DNA from: Eubacterium sp. AM49-13BH
Lineage (GTDB): Bacteria > Bacillota > Clostridia > Lachnospirales > Lachnospiraceae
Assembly (NCBI RefSeq): GCF_003464165.1
Contig: NZ_QSEK01000030.1
Span: 1 to 33,305 of the forward strand
Length of the DNA stretch: 33,305 bases
Direction: 5' to 3'
The position numbers were made by a program, and so were the translations under genes. Position 1 is the first letter of the stretch. Every line of letters begins with the position of its first letter. The notes beneath the pieces are model-generated. The model searched no databases, had not been told where the DNA came from, and saw only the letters and a list, made by a program, of their open reading frames with translations. Of this stretch, positions 7,108 to 15,815 are shown piece after piece.

Positions 7108-8712
7108 ATGGCAAAAATCGATTTAAGCAAGTATGGCATCACAGGTGCTACAGAGATCGTCTACAATCCTTCTTATGAATTATTATTCGAGGAAGAGACT
7201 AAGTCTACTAACGAAGGTTATGAAGTTGGTAAGGAAAGCGAACTTGGAGCTGTCGATGTTATGACAGGTATCTATACAGGTCGTTCTCCTAAAGACAAGT
7301 ACATTGTTGTTGATGAGAACTCTAAGGACACTGTATGGTGGACATCAGATGAGTATAAGAACGATAACCACCCAATGTCAGAAGATGTATGGGCTAAGGT
7401 TAAGGACATCGCTAAGGCAGAGCTTTCTAATAAGAAACTTTTCGTAGTTGATGCATTTTGTGGAGCTAACAAGGACACAAGAATGGCAGTTCGTTTCATC
7501 GTTGAAGTTGCTTGGCAGGCACATTTTGTAACTAATATGTTCATTAAGCCAACAGCAGAAGAACTTGAGAACTTCGAGCCAGATTTCGTTGTATATAATG
7601 CTTCTAAGGCTAAGGTTGAGAACTATGCTGAATTAGGTCTTAACTCAGAGACATGTGTTGCATTCAACATTACAAGCCATGAGCAGGTAATCATTAATAC
7701 ATGGTATGGTGGAGAGATGAAGAAGGGTATGTTCTCTATGATGAACTACTACCTTCCATTAAAGGGTATTGCTTCAATGCACTGCTCAGCTAACACAGAT
7801 AAGAACGGAGAGAATACAGCAATCTTCTTTGGTCTTTCAGGAACAGGTAAGACAACACTTTCAACAGATCCTAAGAGACTCCTTATCGGTGATGATGAGC
7901 ATGGTTGGGATGACAATGGCGTATTCAACTTCGAAGGTGGATGCTACGCTAAGGTTATCAACCTTGATAAGGACTCAGAGCCAGATATCTACAATGCAAT
8001 TAAGAGAAACGCTCTTCTTGAGAACGTTACACTTGATGAGAATGGAAAGATTGATTTCGCAGATAAGAGCGTAACAGAGAATACTCGTGTATCTTACCCA
8101 ATCAATCATATTGAGAATATAGTAAGACCAATTTCTTCAGCTCCAGCAGCTAAGAATGTAATCTTCCTTTCAGCAGATGCTTTCGGAGTACTTCCTCCAG
8201 TATCTATTCTTACACCAGAGCAGACACAGTACTACTTCCTTTCAGGATTTACTGCTAAGCTTGCTGGTACAGAGAGAGGAATCACAGAGCCTACACCTAC
8301 ATTCTCAGCTTGCTTCGGACAGGCATTCCTTGAGCTTCATCCTACAAAGTATGCAGCAGAGCTTGTTAAGAAGATGGAAAAGAGTGGAGCTAAGGCTTAC
8401 TTAGTTAACACAGGATGGAATGGAACAGGTAAGAGAATCTCTATTAAGGATACTCGTGGTATCATTGATGCTATCCTTTCAGGTGCTATTAATACAGCTC
8501 CAACAAAGAAGATTCCTATGTTCAACTTTGAAGTTCCTACAGAGCTTCCAGGAGTAGATCCAGCAATCCTTGATCCAAGAGATACATATGCTGATGCTTC
8601 TGAGTGGGAGACTAAGGCTAAGGATCTTGCTGCAAGATTCAATAAGAACTTTGTTAAGTACACAGGTAACGAAGCTGGTAAGGCTTTAGTTGCTGCTGGT
8701 CCACAGCTTTAA
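7108..8712 (+). CDS. pckA: Phosphoenolpyruvate carboxykinase (ATP)
   Basis: Interconverts oxaloacetate plus ATP with PEP, CO2 and ADP in the cytosol. In fermenting gut Clostridia it may run toward oxaloacetate, but direction is not visible here. At 534 residues it has the usual family length. Visible signatures are [11 protein letters not shown] near residue 57 with the substrate-binding arginine R59, the kinase P-loop GLSGTGKT at 242-249, the following LSTDP, and the metal-site segment GDDEHGWDD near 261-269. The start is ATG 7108 behind AAAAGAGGTT. Codon choice (GCT, GGT, AAG, CTT) is more strongly biased than in neighbouring genes, as expected of a very highly expressed enzyme. The gene stands alone with its own terminator. 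Confidence 0.97.
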   Translation: MAKIDLSKYGITGATEIVYNPSYELLFEEETKSTNEGYEVGKESELGAVDVMTGIYTGRSPKDKYIVVDENSKDTVWWTSDEYKNDNHPMSEDVWAKVKDIAKAELSNKKLFVVDAFCGANKDTRMAVRFIVEVAWQAHFVTNMFIKPTAEELENFEPDFVVYNASKAKVENYAELGLNSETCVAFNITSHEQVIINTWYGGEMKKGMFSMMNYYLPLKGIASMHCSANTDKNGENTAIFFGLSGTGKTTLSTDPKRLLIGDDEHGWDDNGVFNFEGGCYAKVINLDKDSEPDIYNAIKRNALLENVTLDENGKIDFADKSVTENTRVSYPINHIENIVRPISSAPAAKNVIFLSADAFGVLPPVSILTPEQTQYYFLSGFTAKLAGTERGITEPTPTFSACFGQAFLELHPTKYAAELVKKMEKSGAKAYLVNTGWNGTGKRISIKDTRGIIDAILSGAINTAPTKKIPMFNFEVPTELPGVDPAILDPRDTYADASEWETKAKDLAARFNKNFVKYTGNEAGKALVAAGPQL

Positions 8713-8744
8713 TTTTCAATCATTACAGAGTTTGAATTATGATT

Positions 8745-8795
8745 ATATACCTGCGTCTGAATTGAATTCATTCGCAGGTATATTTGAATTTTTTT
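8745..8795 (+). terminator. Terminator of pckA
   Basis: Perfect 11-base arms ATATACCTGCG (8745-8755) and CGCAGGTATAT (8773-8783) are followed by a T-rich tail with seven T residues ending at 8795, 33 bases after the pckA stop. Confidence 0.85.
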
Positions 8796-8806
8796 GACAT
8801 ATAATA

Positions 8807-8835
8807 TTGTGTAATCAGTAAAGAAGATGTATAAT
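8807..8835 (+). promoter_or_regulatory. Promoter of the 6S RNA gene
   Basis: TTGTGT (8807-8812), a 17-base spacer and a consensus TATAAT (8830-8835). Transcription would start near 8842, about 25 bases before the predicted 6S body, which suggests a trimmed 5' leader. A TTGACA at 8794-8799 lacks a well-spaced -10. Confidence 0.6.
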
Positions 8836-8866
8836 CAATACATCGGTACAGATTACGTATCAATTG

Positions 8867-9047
8867 AATATTTCCTGGGACGTTCGCAAAACCACATTAT
8901 TTTGATCCTACATTTCATCGACGGGATTCCTATATCTCCATTCCAATGTCAAGCCTCCTTAGTCAGTGGAAGGCAGCGGTCTGGATGCGGTTGCCCACCT
9001 AGCTTCGCTAGGAGTCGAAAGCGTGGGGAGCGGCGTTTTGGGATATT
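8867..9047 (+). ncRNA. ssrS: 6S RNA
   Basis: 6S RNA binds the sigma-A RNA polymerase holoenzyme as an open-promoter mimic and lowers transcription in slow growth. The 5' part (ATTTCCTGGGACGTTCGC in this window) closely parallels the 5' end of E. coli 6S RNA (AUUUCUCUGAGAUGUUCGC), and the 3' part GCGGCGTTTTGGGAT parallels its GCGGCGGCAUCUCGGAGAU. The ends pair: AATAT (8867-8871) with ATATT (9043-9047), then CCTGGGACGTT with the GCGTTTTGGG side, giving a long closing stem with G-U pairs. A CCTAGC/GCTAGG hairpin (8998-9012) closes with a UUC loop, and the middle is largely unpaired as in the 6S bubble. It has its own promoter and is followed by a strong terminator. The 93-residue ORF across it is fortuitous. 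Exact mature ends are estimates. Confidence 0.88.
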
Positions 9048-9050
9048 ATT

Positions 9051-9084
9051 AACAGGCTGTCACATAAGTGACAGCCTGTTTTTT
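9051..9084 (+). terminator. Terminator of the 6S RNA gene
   Basis: Perfect 13-base arms AACAGGCTGTCAC (9051-9063) and GTGACAGCCTGTT (9068-9080), loop ATAA, with a T run to 9084. It starts 4 bases after the 6S closing stem. Confidence 0.9.
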
Positions 9085-9231
9085 GCGCGAAAAGCGATGA
9101 GAATATAAAATTATAAAAGCGGCCATGCTTGCATGTGTCGCTTTTTATGATTTTATATTCGAGGAGCAACGCGACAATGCCAGAACTTAGTTCTGGCATA
9201 TAAGCTTTTTGCGCGAAAAGTGATGAGCATA
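9080..9231. repeat. Intergenic repeat pair with GCGCGAAAAGYGATGAG core, and hairpins between
   Basis: A 26-base sequence built around GCGCGAAAAGYGATGAG occurs at 9080-9105 and again at 9206-9231 with two mismatches. Each copy directly follows a hairpin plus T run. Between the copies lie a near-perfect 60-base hairpin (9101-9160) and a second perfect stem-loop, ATGCCAGAAC (9177-9186) with GTTCTGGCAT (9190-9199). There is no credible gene here. It looks like a dispersed extragenic repeat family or a duplicated terminator module; I cannot tell whether other copies exist in the genome. Confidence 0.6.
9177..9210 (+). terminator. Second terminator-like stem-loop
   Basis: A perfect 10-base stem ATGCCAGAAC/GTTCTGGCAT with a 3-base loop is followed by ATAAGC and five T residues. 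It may back up the 6S terminator, or stop transcription from an unseen small transcript covering the upstream 60-base hairpin. Confidence 0.5.
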
Positions 9232-9316
9232 CCTAGTTCTAAAACTTCAATTCTCAGCATATACTATCAAGAGCTTGTCTGAACAAGGACACTTAATTTA
9301 GTATGGAGAATAGTAT

Positions 9317-11046
9317 ATGAAACAGAGAACAAAAATAATATTCTTAGCTTATTCTGCACTGGTGATTTTTATGTCATCAGCATGTATATATATGTCACAT
9401 ATGATTAAATCAAGATATCAGGACACATCGTCAGAAATCAATATTTATAAAAATGTATATGTAACTAATATAGAAGACAACACGATAACTGCCAATATGT
9501 ATGGTAATATAAAGAAATTCAATAGTGGAAAGATAGCAGAAGATGTAACCGGGTGTTTATGTGATATTACCGTTGAGGATGGAAAGATTGTTGGAGTTAA
9601 TACCAAGACGGATGTTGTAAGTGGAAAGGTGCTGTCAGTTTCACAAGACAGCGTTGAAATTGAGGTTATGGTTCTGTTAAGCTGGATGAGGACTTTATTA
9701 TGTATGAAAAAGAAAACTCATTGATAAGTAATTACAGCAGTATAATTGTCGGTTATGCATTACAGGATTTTATTGTGGCGGATGGAGAAGTCTGTGGTGC
9801 TATTAAGAATAAACCTTTGCAGGCTGACAATATAAGAGTAATTATCAAGACAAGCGGATTCAGAGATATATTTTTTAATGAAGCAGTTTTTTGTGCTGAT
9901 TCAGGAATGATAGTTGAGACTGGTGAAGAATCTTATGAGACGGCACCCGGGGAGACGGTTGTGTTTAATCCGGATACAGAAGACTTTAATGAGGGCAGAA
10001 TAAAACTAATTCCTAAATCAGGTGAGATACAGTTCCAGTCAGTAAACAGAGGCATAGGAACACCTTCATATGGCGGAACTATTGAAGTTTCACTGTATGA
10101 TGAGGGAATTGTTGTTGTAAATGAAGTGGGGATAGAAGATTATCTTAAAAAAGTTGTTCCTAGCGAGATGCCATCAGGGTTTAATCTTGAAGCACTGAAA
10201 TGTCAGGCTGTATGTGCAAGAAGCTATGCTTATACGGAACTTTCTAATAACTATTATAGTGCTTATGGAGCGCATATTGATGACTCAATACAGTTTCAGG
10301 TATATAATAACTCACCGCGGGCAGAATCAACAGATACTGCAGTAGATGAGACAGCGGGACAGGTGCTATCATATAACGGAGAAGTTGTTAAGACATATTA
10401 CTATTCAACCTCATGTGGAAGCACAACAGACGTTACACTCTGGGGCAATACAACAGAAAATTATCCGTATTTTGTTGCGGAGTGTGTGGGTGGAGTGGAC
10501 AGAGGACTTACACTGACAGTAGAATCGGAGTTCAATACATTTATAAAAGGTGAAAATGAGGCTGATTATGATTACGACTGCACCTTGTACAGATGGAGCA
10601 TGGAGGAATCTGTTAAAGAGATAAGTGAAGGATTTGCACGTTCTACAGGGAAGAATGTAGGAAACATAACAGATATTGAAGTACTTGAGCGTGTTAATGG
10701 AGGAGCGGCAGTAAAAGTTAAGGTTACAGGTGATAAAGGCGAGACAGTGATAGACAGTGAATCAGCGATTAGGGCAGCATTTGGCAATGCAAATGTGGAT
10801 ATGAATACTAAGTCAGGAACGACAAGATATGCTAATCTGCCAAGTACATTCTGTGTGTTTGAGAAGGTGACGGAGGGAAAGAAGCTTACAGGCTTTAAGA
10901 TAACAGGAGGTGGCTACGGACATGGAATCGGCATGAGTCAGAATGCTGCCAATAAAATGGCAGAATCCATGACTTACGCGCAGATTTTGGAATTCTTCTA
11001 CAGAGGTACTACGCTTACTCTGATTTCTTCCCAAGATAATGCCTGA
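9317..11046 (+). pseudogene. SpoIID/LytB-domain protein with an apparent single-base frameshift
   Basis: Membrane-anchored protein with a SpoIID-type domain; known members are lytic transglycosylases that cut peptidoglycan glycan strands, as in spore engulfment. The first frame (9317-9724) has an N-terminal membrane segment (residues 7-28) and reads well until about VEIE near 9663. It then becomes nonsense, while the frame used by 9700-11046 becomes sensible directly after its TGA at 9661 (GYGSVKLDEDFIMYEKE). One extra G near 9663 would join them into one protein of about 576 residues. The downstream part holds the domain: VVPSEMPSGFNLEALKCQA with the catalytic-type glutamate, and the C-terminal GGGYGHGIGMSQ motif. 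The cause could be a real mutation, a sequencing error or less likely programmed shifting. The C-terminal piece alone could be translated from ATG 9700 but would lack the anchor. The last 32 bases overlap the convergent yihY-like gene. Confidence 0.8.
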
Positions 11047-11869
11047 ATATTTTTTCATCATTGATGAAGTAGTTAATCTCTGCACCGATGAATATTATAA
11101 TCATACAGGCATACATCCATATAAGTGCTATGATAATAGTAGCAAGACTTCCGTACATGTATGAAAAGTTCGGTGAGTGGCCAACATAAAGAGAATACAG
11201 TGCTGTAAAAAGATACCATCCTAAAGCAGAAAAGGAAGCTCCTGGAATCTCTTTATAGAACTTTTTTCCTCTTCTTGATACAAGTGAGAATGCTATAGTA
11301 AAGAAGAGTGTGAATATACTTGGAAAGAGAAAATGTTTACTGTTAAATATTCCTCTGAATATCACGACTACATTAGTAAGCTGTGGTATATATTTCATAG
11401 TGAAGCTCATAATATTGTTACCAAATACCATAAGTATAAGGCTGGCAATAATAAGAATCATAAATATAAGGGCATAGATACTTGCTCTTATTCTCTGGAA
11501 AAGCCAGTTCTTCTGGTTATCTTTTCTGTATATCTGTTTTAATCCACGGACAATAGCCATGAAACCTTTACCGGCAGCCCATATGATAGCAATTGCAGTA
11601 ATGAGGGTTAATGCAGTTGTTGAATTGTCATATATATCAGTGAGCATTGCCCGGACAATAGGCTGCAGCTGAGTTGGAAGAACGCCGTATATGATTTTTA
11701 AAATGTCTGCCTTGGAAACTGGCAGGAACTTTATAAGACTTAAAAGACCAATAAAAAACGGGAAAAAACTCAGCATGAGATAGTAACATGCTGAGGATGC
11801 GTAGTCGCCGATGCGGTCTTCAGATATTTTAGTGACAATTCTTTTGATTAATAATATTAAATTGAGCAT
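11015..11869 (-). CDS. YihY/BrkB-family integral membrane protein
   Basis: A 284-residue polytopic membrane protein of the YihY (formerly ribonuclease BN / BrkB) family. Its function is not well established; some members are proposed transporters. About six hydrophobic segments are visible, near residues 25-48, 90-110, 133-155, 180-198, 212-232 and 240-265. Family-like features are the N-terminal DYASSACYYLMLSFFPFF, where aromatic residues and proline follow the first segment, and WMYACMIIIFIGAEINYF near the C-terminus. The start is the ATG at 11869 behind AAGG. The 3' end overlaps the 3' end of the SpoIID-domain gene by 32 bases, so antisense pairing of the two transcripts is possible. Confidence 0.88.
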   Translation of the reverse strand: MLNLILLIKRIVTKISEDRIGDYASSACYYLMLSFFPFFIGLLSLIKFLPVSKADILKIIYGVLPTQLQPIVRAMLTDIYDNSTTALTLITAIAIIWAAGKGFMAIVRGLKQIYRKDNQKNWLFQRIRASIYALIFMILIIASLILMVFGNNIMSFTMKYIPQLTNVVVIFRGIFNSKHFLFPSIFTLFFTIAFSLVSRRGKKFYKEIPGASFSALGWYLFTALYSLYVGHSPNFSYMYGSLATIIIALIWMYACMIIIFIGAEINYFINDEKIFRHYLGKKSE

Positions 11870-11916
11870 TCTTATACCTTAATCCTTAATTGAATGTTTT
11901 CAAGATATTATATGTT

Positions 11917-11945
11917 ATTTTATAGAATTTAGCAATTACTTGCAA
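11917..11945 (-). promoter_or_regulatory. Possible promoter of the yihY-like gene
   Basis: On the minus strand, TTGCAA (complement of 11940-11945), a 17-base spacer and TAAAAT (complement of 11917-11922) lie about 48 bases upstream of the start. The divergent scpA promoter must be in the same 140-base gap, but no clear pair of boxes is seen for it. Confidence 0.4.
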
Positions 11946-12010
11946 ACAGCAGTTATTTTATGTAAAATGTGATACGTGTAATTATGCACAGTAAATATAG
12001 CGAGGCAGAT

Positions 12011-12787
12011 ATGGGAATAAGTGTTAAGCTTCAGGTGTTTGAAGGACCTTTAGATCTTCTTTTACATTTGATAGATAAGAATAAAGTTAATATATATGAT
12101 ATTCCGATTGCAATGATTACAGAACAGTATATGGAATATGTTGAGCAGCTAAAGAAGGAAGATCTTAATGTGGTAAGTGAGTTTCTTGTAATGGCGGCAA
12201 CTCTTCTTGATATTAAGTCAAGAATGTTACTTCCTAAGGAAGTGGATGAGGAAGGCAATGAGGAAGATCCAAGGGCAGAGCTTGTTGAAAAGCTGTTAGA
12301 GTACAAGCTGTATAAGGCTATGGCACAGGAATTAAAGGACAAGCATACAGATGCAGAGAGAACTTATTATAAGAAGCAGAATATTCCGGAGGCGGTTGCA
12401 GCATATACACCGCCGGTTGATCTTACAGAGGTTATTGGTGATACAACACTTATGCGTCTTAACAGAATATTTGCTGATGTTTGTAAACGTAAGGAAGATA
12501 AGATAGATCCTGTACGAAGCAAGTTTGGAAAGATTGAGAAAGAAGAAGTTACCATGAGTGAAAAGCTTGTGGATATTAAAGCATTTATGATGGAGCATGA
12601 AGATTTTAGTTTCAGGGAGCTTTTATGGAATAATCCGTCAAAGGTTGCTGTTATAGTAACATTTTTAGTTGTGTTAGAGCTTATTAAGACTGGATTTGTT
12701 GAGGTTAAGCAGGAATGCCCGGAGGATGATATATTCATAAGGGTGGTCAGGGATCCTGAGCTTATTGAAGATATAACAGAGGAGTAG
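12011..12787 (+). CDS. scpA: Segregation and condensation protein A (kleisin)
   Basis: Kleisin subunit of the SMC-ScpAB condensin, which organises and segregates the chromosome. The N-terminus KLQVFEGPLDLLLHLIDKNK is the family hallmark and binds the SMC head-neck; the C-terminal winged helix (about 185-258) binds the other SMC head. I set the start at ATG 12011 (MGISVKLQVFEG, 258 residues), with GAGG 6 bases upstream, which fits homologues better than the GTG at 11969. It is the first gene of a seven-gene run to thiI, with scpB next and 1-4 bases apart. Confidence 0.95.
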   Translation: MGISVKLQVFEGPLDLLLHLIDKNKVNIYDIPIAMITEQYMEYVEQLKKEDLNVVSEFLVMAATLLDIKSRMLLPKEVDEEGNEEDPRAELVEKLLEYKLYKAMAQELKDKHTDAERTYYKKQNIPEAVAAYTPPVDLTEVIGDTTLMRLNRIFADVCKRKEDKIDPVRSKFGKIEKEEVTMSEKLVDIKAFMMEHEDFSFRELLWNNPSKVAVIVTFLVVLELIKTGFVEVKQECPEDDIFIRVVRDPELIEDITEE

Positions 12788-12788
12788 A

Positions 12789-13406
12789 ATGATGAGTTTA
12801 GAACAGATGGAAGGCATAATTGAGGCTGTGCTTTTTACTATGGGTGATTCTGTGGAAGCAGGTAAGCTTGCAGATGCCATAGAACAGGATGTGGATACAA
12901 CTGTTAAGATAGTACACAATCTTATGGATAAATATGAATCAGATAACAGGGGAATAAGAATCATTGAGCTTGAGAACAGCTTCCAGCTGTGTACCAAGCA
13001 GGAATATTATGATGCACTAATAAGAGTGTGCAGCCAGCCAAGAAGATATACACTGACAGACGCGGCATTAGAGACATTGTCGATAATAGCATATAAGCAG
13101 CCTGTAACTAAGATAGAGATAGAGAATATCAGAGGTGTTAATTCAGACAGAGCAGTAAGCAAGCTTGTTGAGCTCGGTCTTGTGAAGGAAGTTGGAAGAC
13201 TTGATGCGCCGGGAAGACCAATGCTTTTTGGAACAACAGAGGATTTCTTAAGGTCATTTGGAGTACAGTCGATAGACGAGCTTCCAACAATCAGTGAAGA
13301 TATGGTTGAACAATATAAGGAAGAGGCAGAGTTAGAGCTTGCAAACGAAAGCTTTGATGCAGATAATCAGGAAGATTCTGATGGTCAGATAACATTAGGA
13401 ATATAG
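12789..13406 (+). CDS. scpB: Segregation and condensation protein B
   Basis: Partner of ScpA in the SMC condensin; a dimer of winged-helix proteins that binds the central region of ScpA. The 205-residue length is normal. Two winged-helix domains cover about residues 5-85 and 95-170, with the conserved ALETLSIIAYKQPVTKIEIE and RGVNSDRAV segments and GRPMLFGTTEDFLRSFG near the end. An acidic C-terminal tail follows. Two ATG codons lie in tandem (12789 and 12792); an AGAGGAG site inside the end of scpA serves either. The pair is translationally coupled. Confidence 0.95.
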   Translation: MMSLEQMEGIIEAVLFTMGDSVEAGKLADAIEQDVDTTVKIVHNLMDKYESDNRGIRIIELENSFQLCTKQEYYDALIRVCSQPRRYTLTDAALETLSIIAYKQPVTKIEIENIRGVNSDRAVSKLVELGLVKEVGRLDAPGRPMLFGTTEDFLRSFGVQSIDELPTISEDMVEQYKEEAELELANESFDADNQEDSDGQITLGI

Positions 13407-13422
13407 AAAGGAAGTTGACATT

Positions 13423-14826
13423 ATGGAAAGAAAGAATGCATGGAAGAAATATTCAGACGAAGATAAGAACAATGTATTCACATTTGCAGATGAATATAAG
13501 ACTTTTATATCTGAGTGTAAGACAGAAAGAGAATGTGTAAAAAAGGCTGTAGAACTGGCAAAGAAAGCCGGATACAGAGATTTACAGGAGATAATAGCAG
13601 CTAATGAGACACTTAAAGCAGGTGATAAGGTATATGCTGTTAATATGAAGAAGGCAATAGTGCTTTTTAATATTGGAAGTGAACCGATAAGCACTGGTAT
13701 GAATATACTTGGGGCACATATTGATTCACCAAGACTTGATATCAAGCAGAATCCTATGTATGAAGATTCAGACCTGGTTCTTCTTGATACACATTATTAT
13801 GGAGGAATCAAGAAATACCAGTGGGTAGCAATTCCTCTTGCACTTCATGGTGTTGTTGCATTAAAGAATGGCGAATGTGTTGAAGTTGTAATCGGAGAAG
13901 ACGCTGACGATGCGGTTGTCGGAGTATCAGACCTTCTTATACACCTGGCTGCTAAACAGATGGAAAAGAAAGGAAGCTCGGTGGTTGAGGGCGAGGACCT
14001 TGATATCCTTATAGGAAGCATGCCGGCAGCATCAGACAGTGATAATACAGATGAGGATAAGGAAGAAAAGGAAGCAGTTAAGAAGAATATTCTTGCAATT
14101 CTTAAAGAAAAATATGGGATTGAAGAGGAAGATTTCTTATCAGCAGAGCTTGAGGCTGTTCCGGCAGGACCTGCAAGAGATTATGGTCTGGACAGAAGCA
14201 TGATTATGGGATATGGCCATGATGACAGAGTGTGTGCTTATCCGTCGCTTATTGCACTTCTTAATACACCACATGTTACAAGAACTGGCGTATGTATTCT
14301 TGTAGATAAAGAGGAGATAGGAAGCGTCGGCGCAACAGGTATGCATTCAAGATTCTTTGAAAATATGGTCGCAGAGGTTATGGACAGATGCGGTGATTAT
14401 TCAGAGCTTAAATTAAGAAGAGCACTTGCTAATTCTTATATGTTATCATCAGATGTAAGTGCAGCATATGACCCTAATTATGCATCAGTGTTTGAAAAGA
14501 AGAATTCAGCATTCTTTGGAAAAGGTATGGTATTTAACAAGTACACAGGTTCAAGAGGTAAGAGCGGTTCTAATGATGCTTCTGCTGAGTTCATTGGAAA
14601 GTTAAGAAAAGTTATGGATGATGCAGCTGTGTACTTCCAGATGGCAGAGCTTGGAAAGGTAGATGCAGGCGGTGGCGGAACAATCGCATATATCTTGGCT
14701 AATCTTGATATGAACGTAATCGACAGTGGAATTGCTGTACAGAATATGCATGCACCATACGAGGTAATAAGCAAGGCTGACCTATATGAGACATTAAAGG
14801 GATATGAAGCATTTTTACAGATGTAA
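13423..14826 (+). CDS. M18-family metalloaminopeptidase
   Basis: Cytosolic zinc aminopeptidase of family M18 (aspartyl aminopeptidase type), which removes N-terminal residues, often acidic, from peptides. The 467-residue length is typical. Metal and catalytic motifs are visible: GAHIDSPRLD near residue 105, with the first zinc-binding histidine and catalytic aspartate, VDKEEIGSVGATG near 293 with the catalytic and metal glutamates, GYGHDDRVCAYPS near 263, and the terminal NMHAPYEVISKAD with the last histidine. A charged insert (DSDNTDEDKEEKEA) lies around 205-218. An AGAAAGGAAG site precedes ATG 13423, 16 bases after scpB. Its place between condensin and ribosome-modification genes is probably only operon economy. 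Confidence 0.92.
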   Translation: MERKNAWKKYSDEDKNNVFTFADEYKTFISECKTERECVKKAVELAKKAGYRDLQEIIAANETLKAGDKVYAVNMKKAIVLFNIGSEPISTGMNILGAHIDSPRLDIKQNPMYEDSDLVLLDTHYYGGIKKYQWVAIPLALHGVVALKNGECVEVVIGEDADDAVVGVSDLLIHLAAKQMEKKGSSVVEGEDLDILIGSMPAASDSDNTDEDKEEKEAVKKNILAILKEKYGIEEEDFLSAELEAVPAGPARDYGLDRSMIMGYGHDDRVCAYPSLIALLNTPHVTRTGVCILVDKEEIGSVGATGMHSRFFENMVAEVMDRCGDYSELKLRRALANSYMLSSDVSAAYDPNYASVFEKKNSAFFGKGMVFNKYTGSRGKSGSNDASAEFIGKLRKVMDDAAVYFQMAELGKVDAGGGGTIAYILANLDMNVIDSGIAVQNMHAPYEVISKADLYETLKGYEAFLQM

Positions 14827-14855
14827 AATGTTTGTGTTAACGAAAGGACAATAAT

Positions 14856-15812
14856 ATGAAGTGGAATAAATATTCAATCCAGACAACTACAGATGCAGTT
14901 GATATGATAAGCAGCGCGCTTAATGATATAGGAATTGAAGGTATCGAAATTGAGGATAATGTACAGCTTACTAAGGAAGAGGCTAAGTCAATGTTTGTAG
15001 ATTTCATTCCTGACCTTCCACCTGATGATGGCAGCGCTAAGGTTAATTTCTACATTGACAGTGAAGAAGATGATGGCTCAATGCTTGAAAAGGTTAAGGC
15101 AGAACTTGAAGATTTAAGAATGTTTATTGATATTGGTGAGGGTACAATCACAGAATCAGAGACAGAGGATAAGGACTGGATTAATAACTGGAAGCAGTAC
15201 TGGCATACATTTACAATAGGAGACTTATTCATTAAGCCTACATGGGAGCCGGAGACAGAGGAGATGAAGGGGCATGCTGTACTTAGCATTGACCCGGGAA
15301 CAGCTTTCGGAACAGGTTCACATGAGACTACAAGAATGGTTATAAAGCAGCTTCAGAAGTATGTTAAAGATGGTGATGAGGTGTTAGATGTCGGCTGTGG
15401 AAGCGGTATACTTTCAGTAGTTGCATTAAAATATGGTGCAAAGCATGCATTTGGTACAGACCTTGACCCTAATGCAATTATTGCATCAGAGGAAAATGCA
15501 GAGCAGAACAATATAGATAAGAAGCAGCTTGAGGTTATTGAGGGTAATATCATTGATGACAAGGCTGTTAAAGATGCCTGTGGCTATGAGTGCTACGACA
15601 TTGTTTGTGCCAATATCCTTGCAGACGTATTAGAGCCACTTTCAACATGCATACATGAGCATATGAAGCACGGCGCTTACTTTATTACTTCTGGTATTAT
15701 AGATACTAAGGAAAATGAGGTAGCAGAGGCATTTAAGAAGAATCCTGAGTTAGAGATAGTTGAGATTAACCATGATGGCGAGTGGGTTAATATCACAGCA
15801 AGAAGGAAGTAG
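14856..15812 (+). CDS. prmA: Ribosomal protein L11 methyltransferase
   Basis: SAM-dependent enzyme that trimethylates ribosomal protein L11. The 318-residue length fits the family. The N-terminal substrate-recognition domain covers about 1-90. The signature SIDPGTAFGTGSHETTR is at 144-160 and the SAM-binding motif I LDVGCGSGILS at 177-187; CANILADVLEPL near 250 is the motif IV region. ATG 14856 follows a GAAAGGAC site. It is followed after 3 bases by rsmE, a very common pairing in Firmicutes. Confidence 0.95.
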   Translation: MKWNKYSIQTTTDAVDMISSALNDIGIEGIEIEDNVQLTKEEAKSMFVDFIPDLPPDDGSAKVNFYIDSEEDDGSMLEKVKAELEDLRMFIDIGEGTITESETEDKDWINNWKQYWHTFTIGDLFIKPTWEPETEEMKGHAVLSIDPGTAFGTGSHETTRMVIKQLQKYVKDGDEVLDVGCGSGILSVVALKYGAKHAFGTDLDPNAIIASEENAEQNNIDKKQLEVIEGNIIDDKAVKDACGYECYDIVCANILADVLEPLSTCIHEHMKHGAYFITSGIIDTKENEVAEAFKKNPELEIVEINHDGEWVNITARRK

Positions 15813-15815
15813 TGT

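Noticed and set aside
7769..8404. Plus-strand ORFs in another frame inside pckA
   Set aside because: They are shadows of the strongly biased pckA codon pattern and lack ribosome binding sites.
8794..8799. TTGACA as -35 of the 6S RNA gene
   Set aside because: No -10-like box at 16-18 bases; TTGTGT with TATAAT at 17 bases fits better. It also overlaps the pckA terminator tail.
8827..9108. A 93-residue plus-strand ORF and a minus-strand ORF across the 6S RNA region
   Set aside because: They run through the 6S RNA and its terminator, have no good ribosome binding site, and their protein sequences are unlike any family.
11890..11926. Forward promoter for scpA
   Set aside because: Several weak box combinations exist (for example TTTCAA with TATAGA), but none stands out, so none is annotated.
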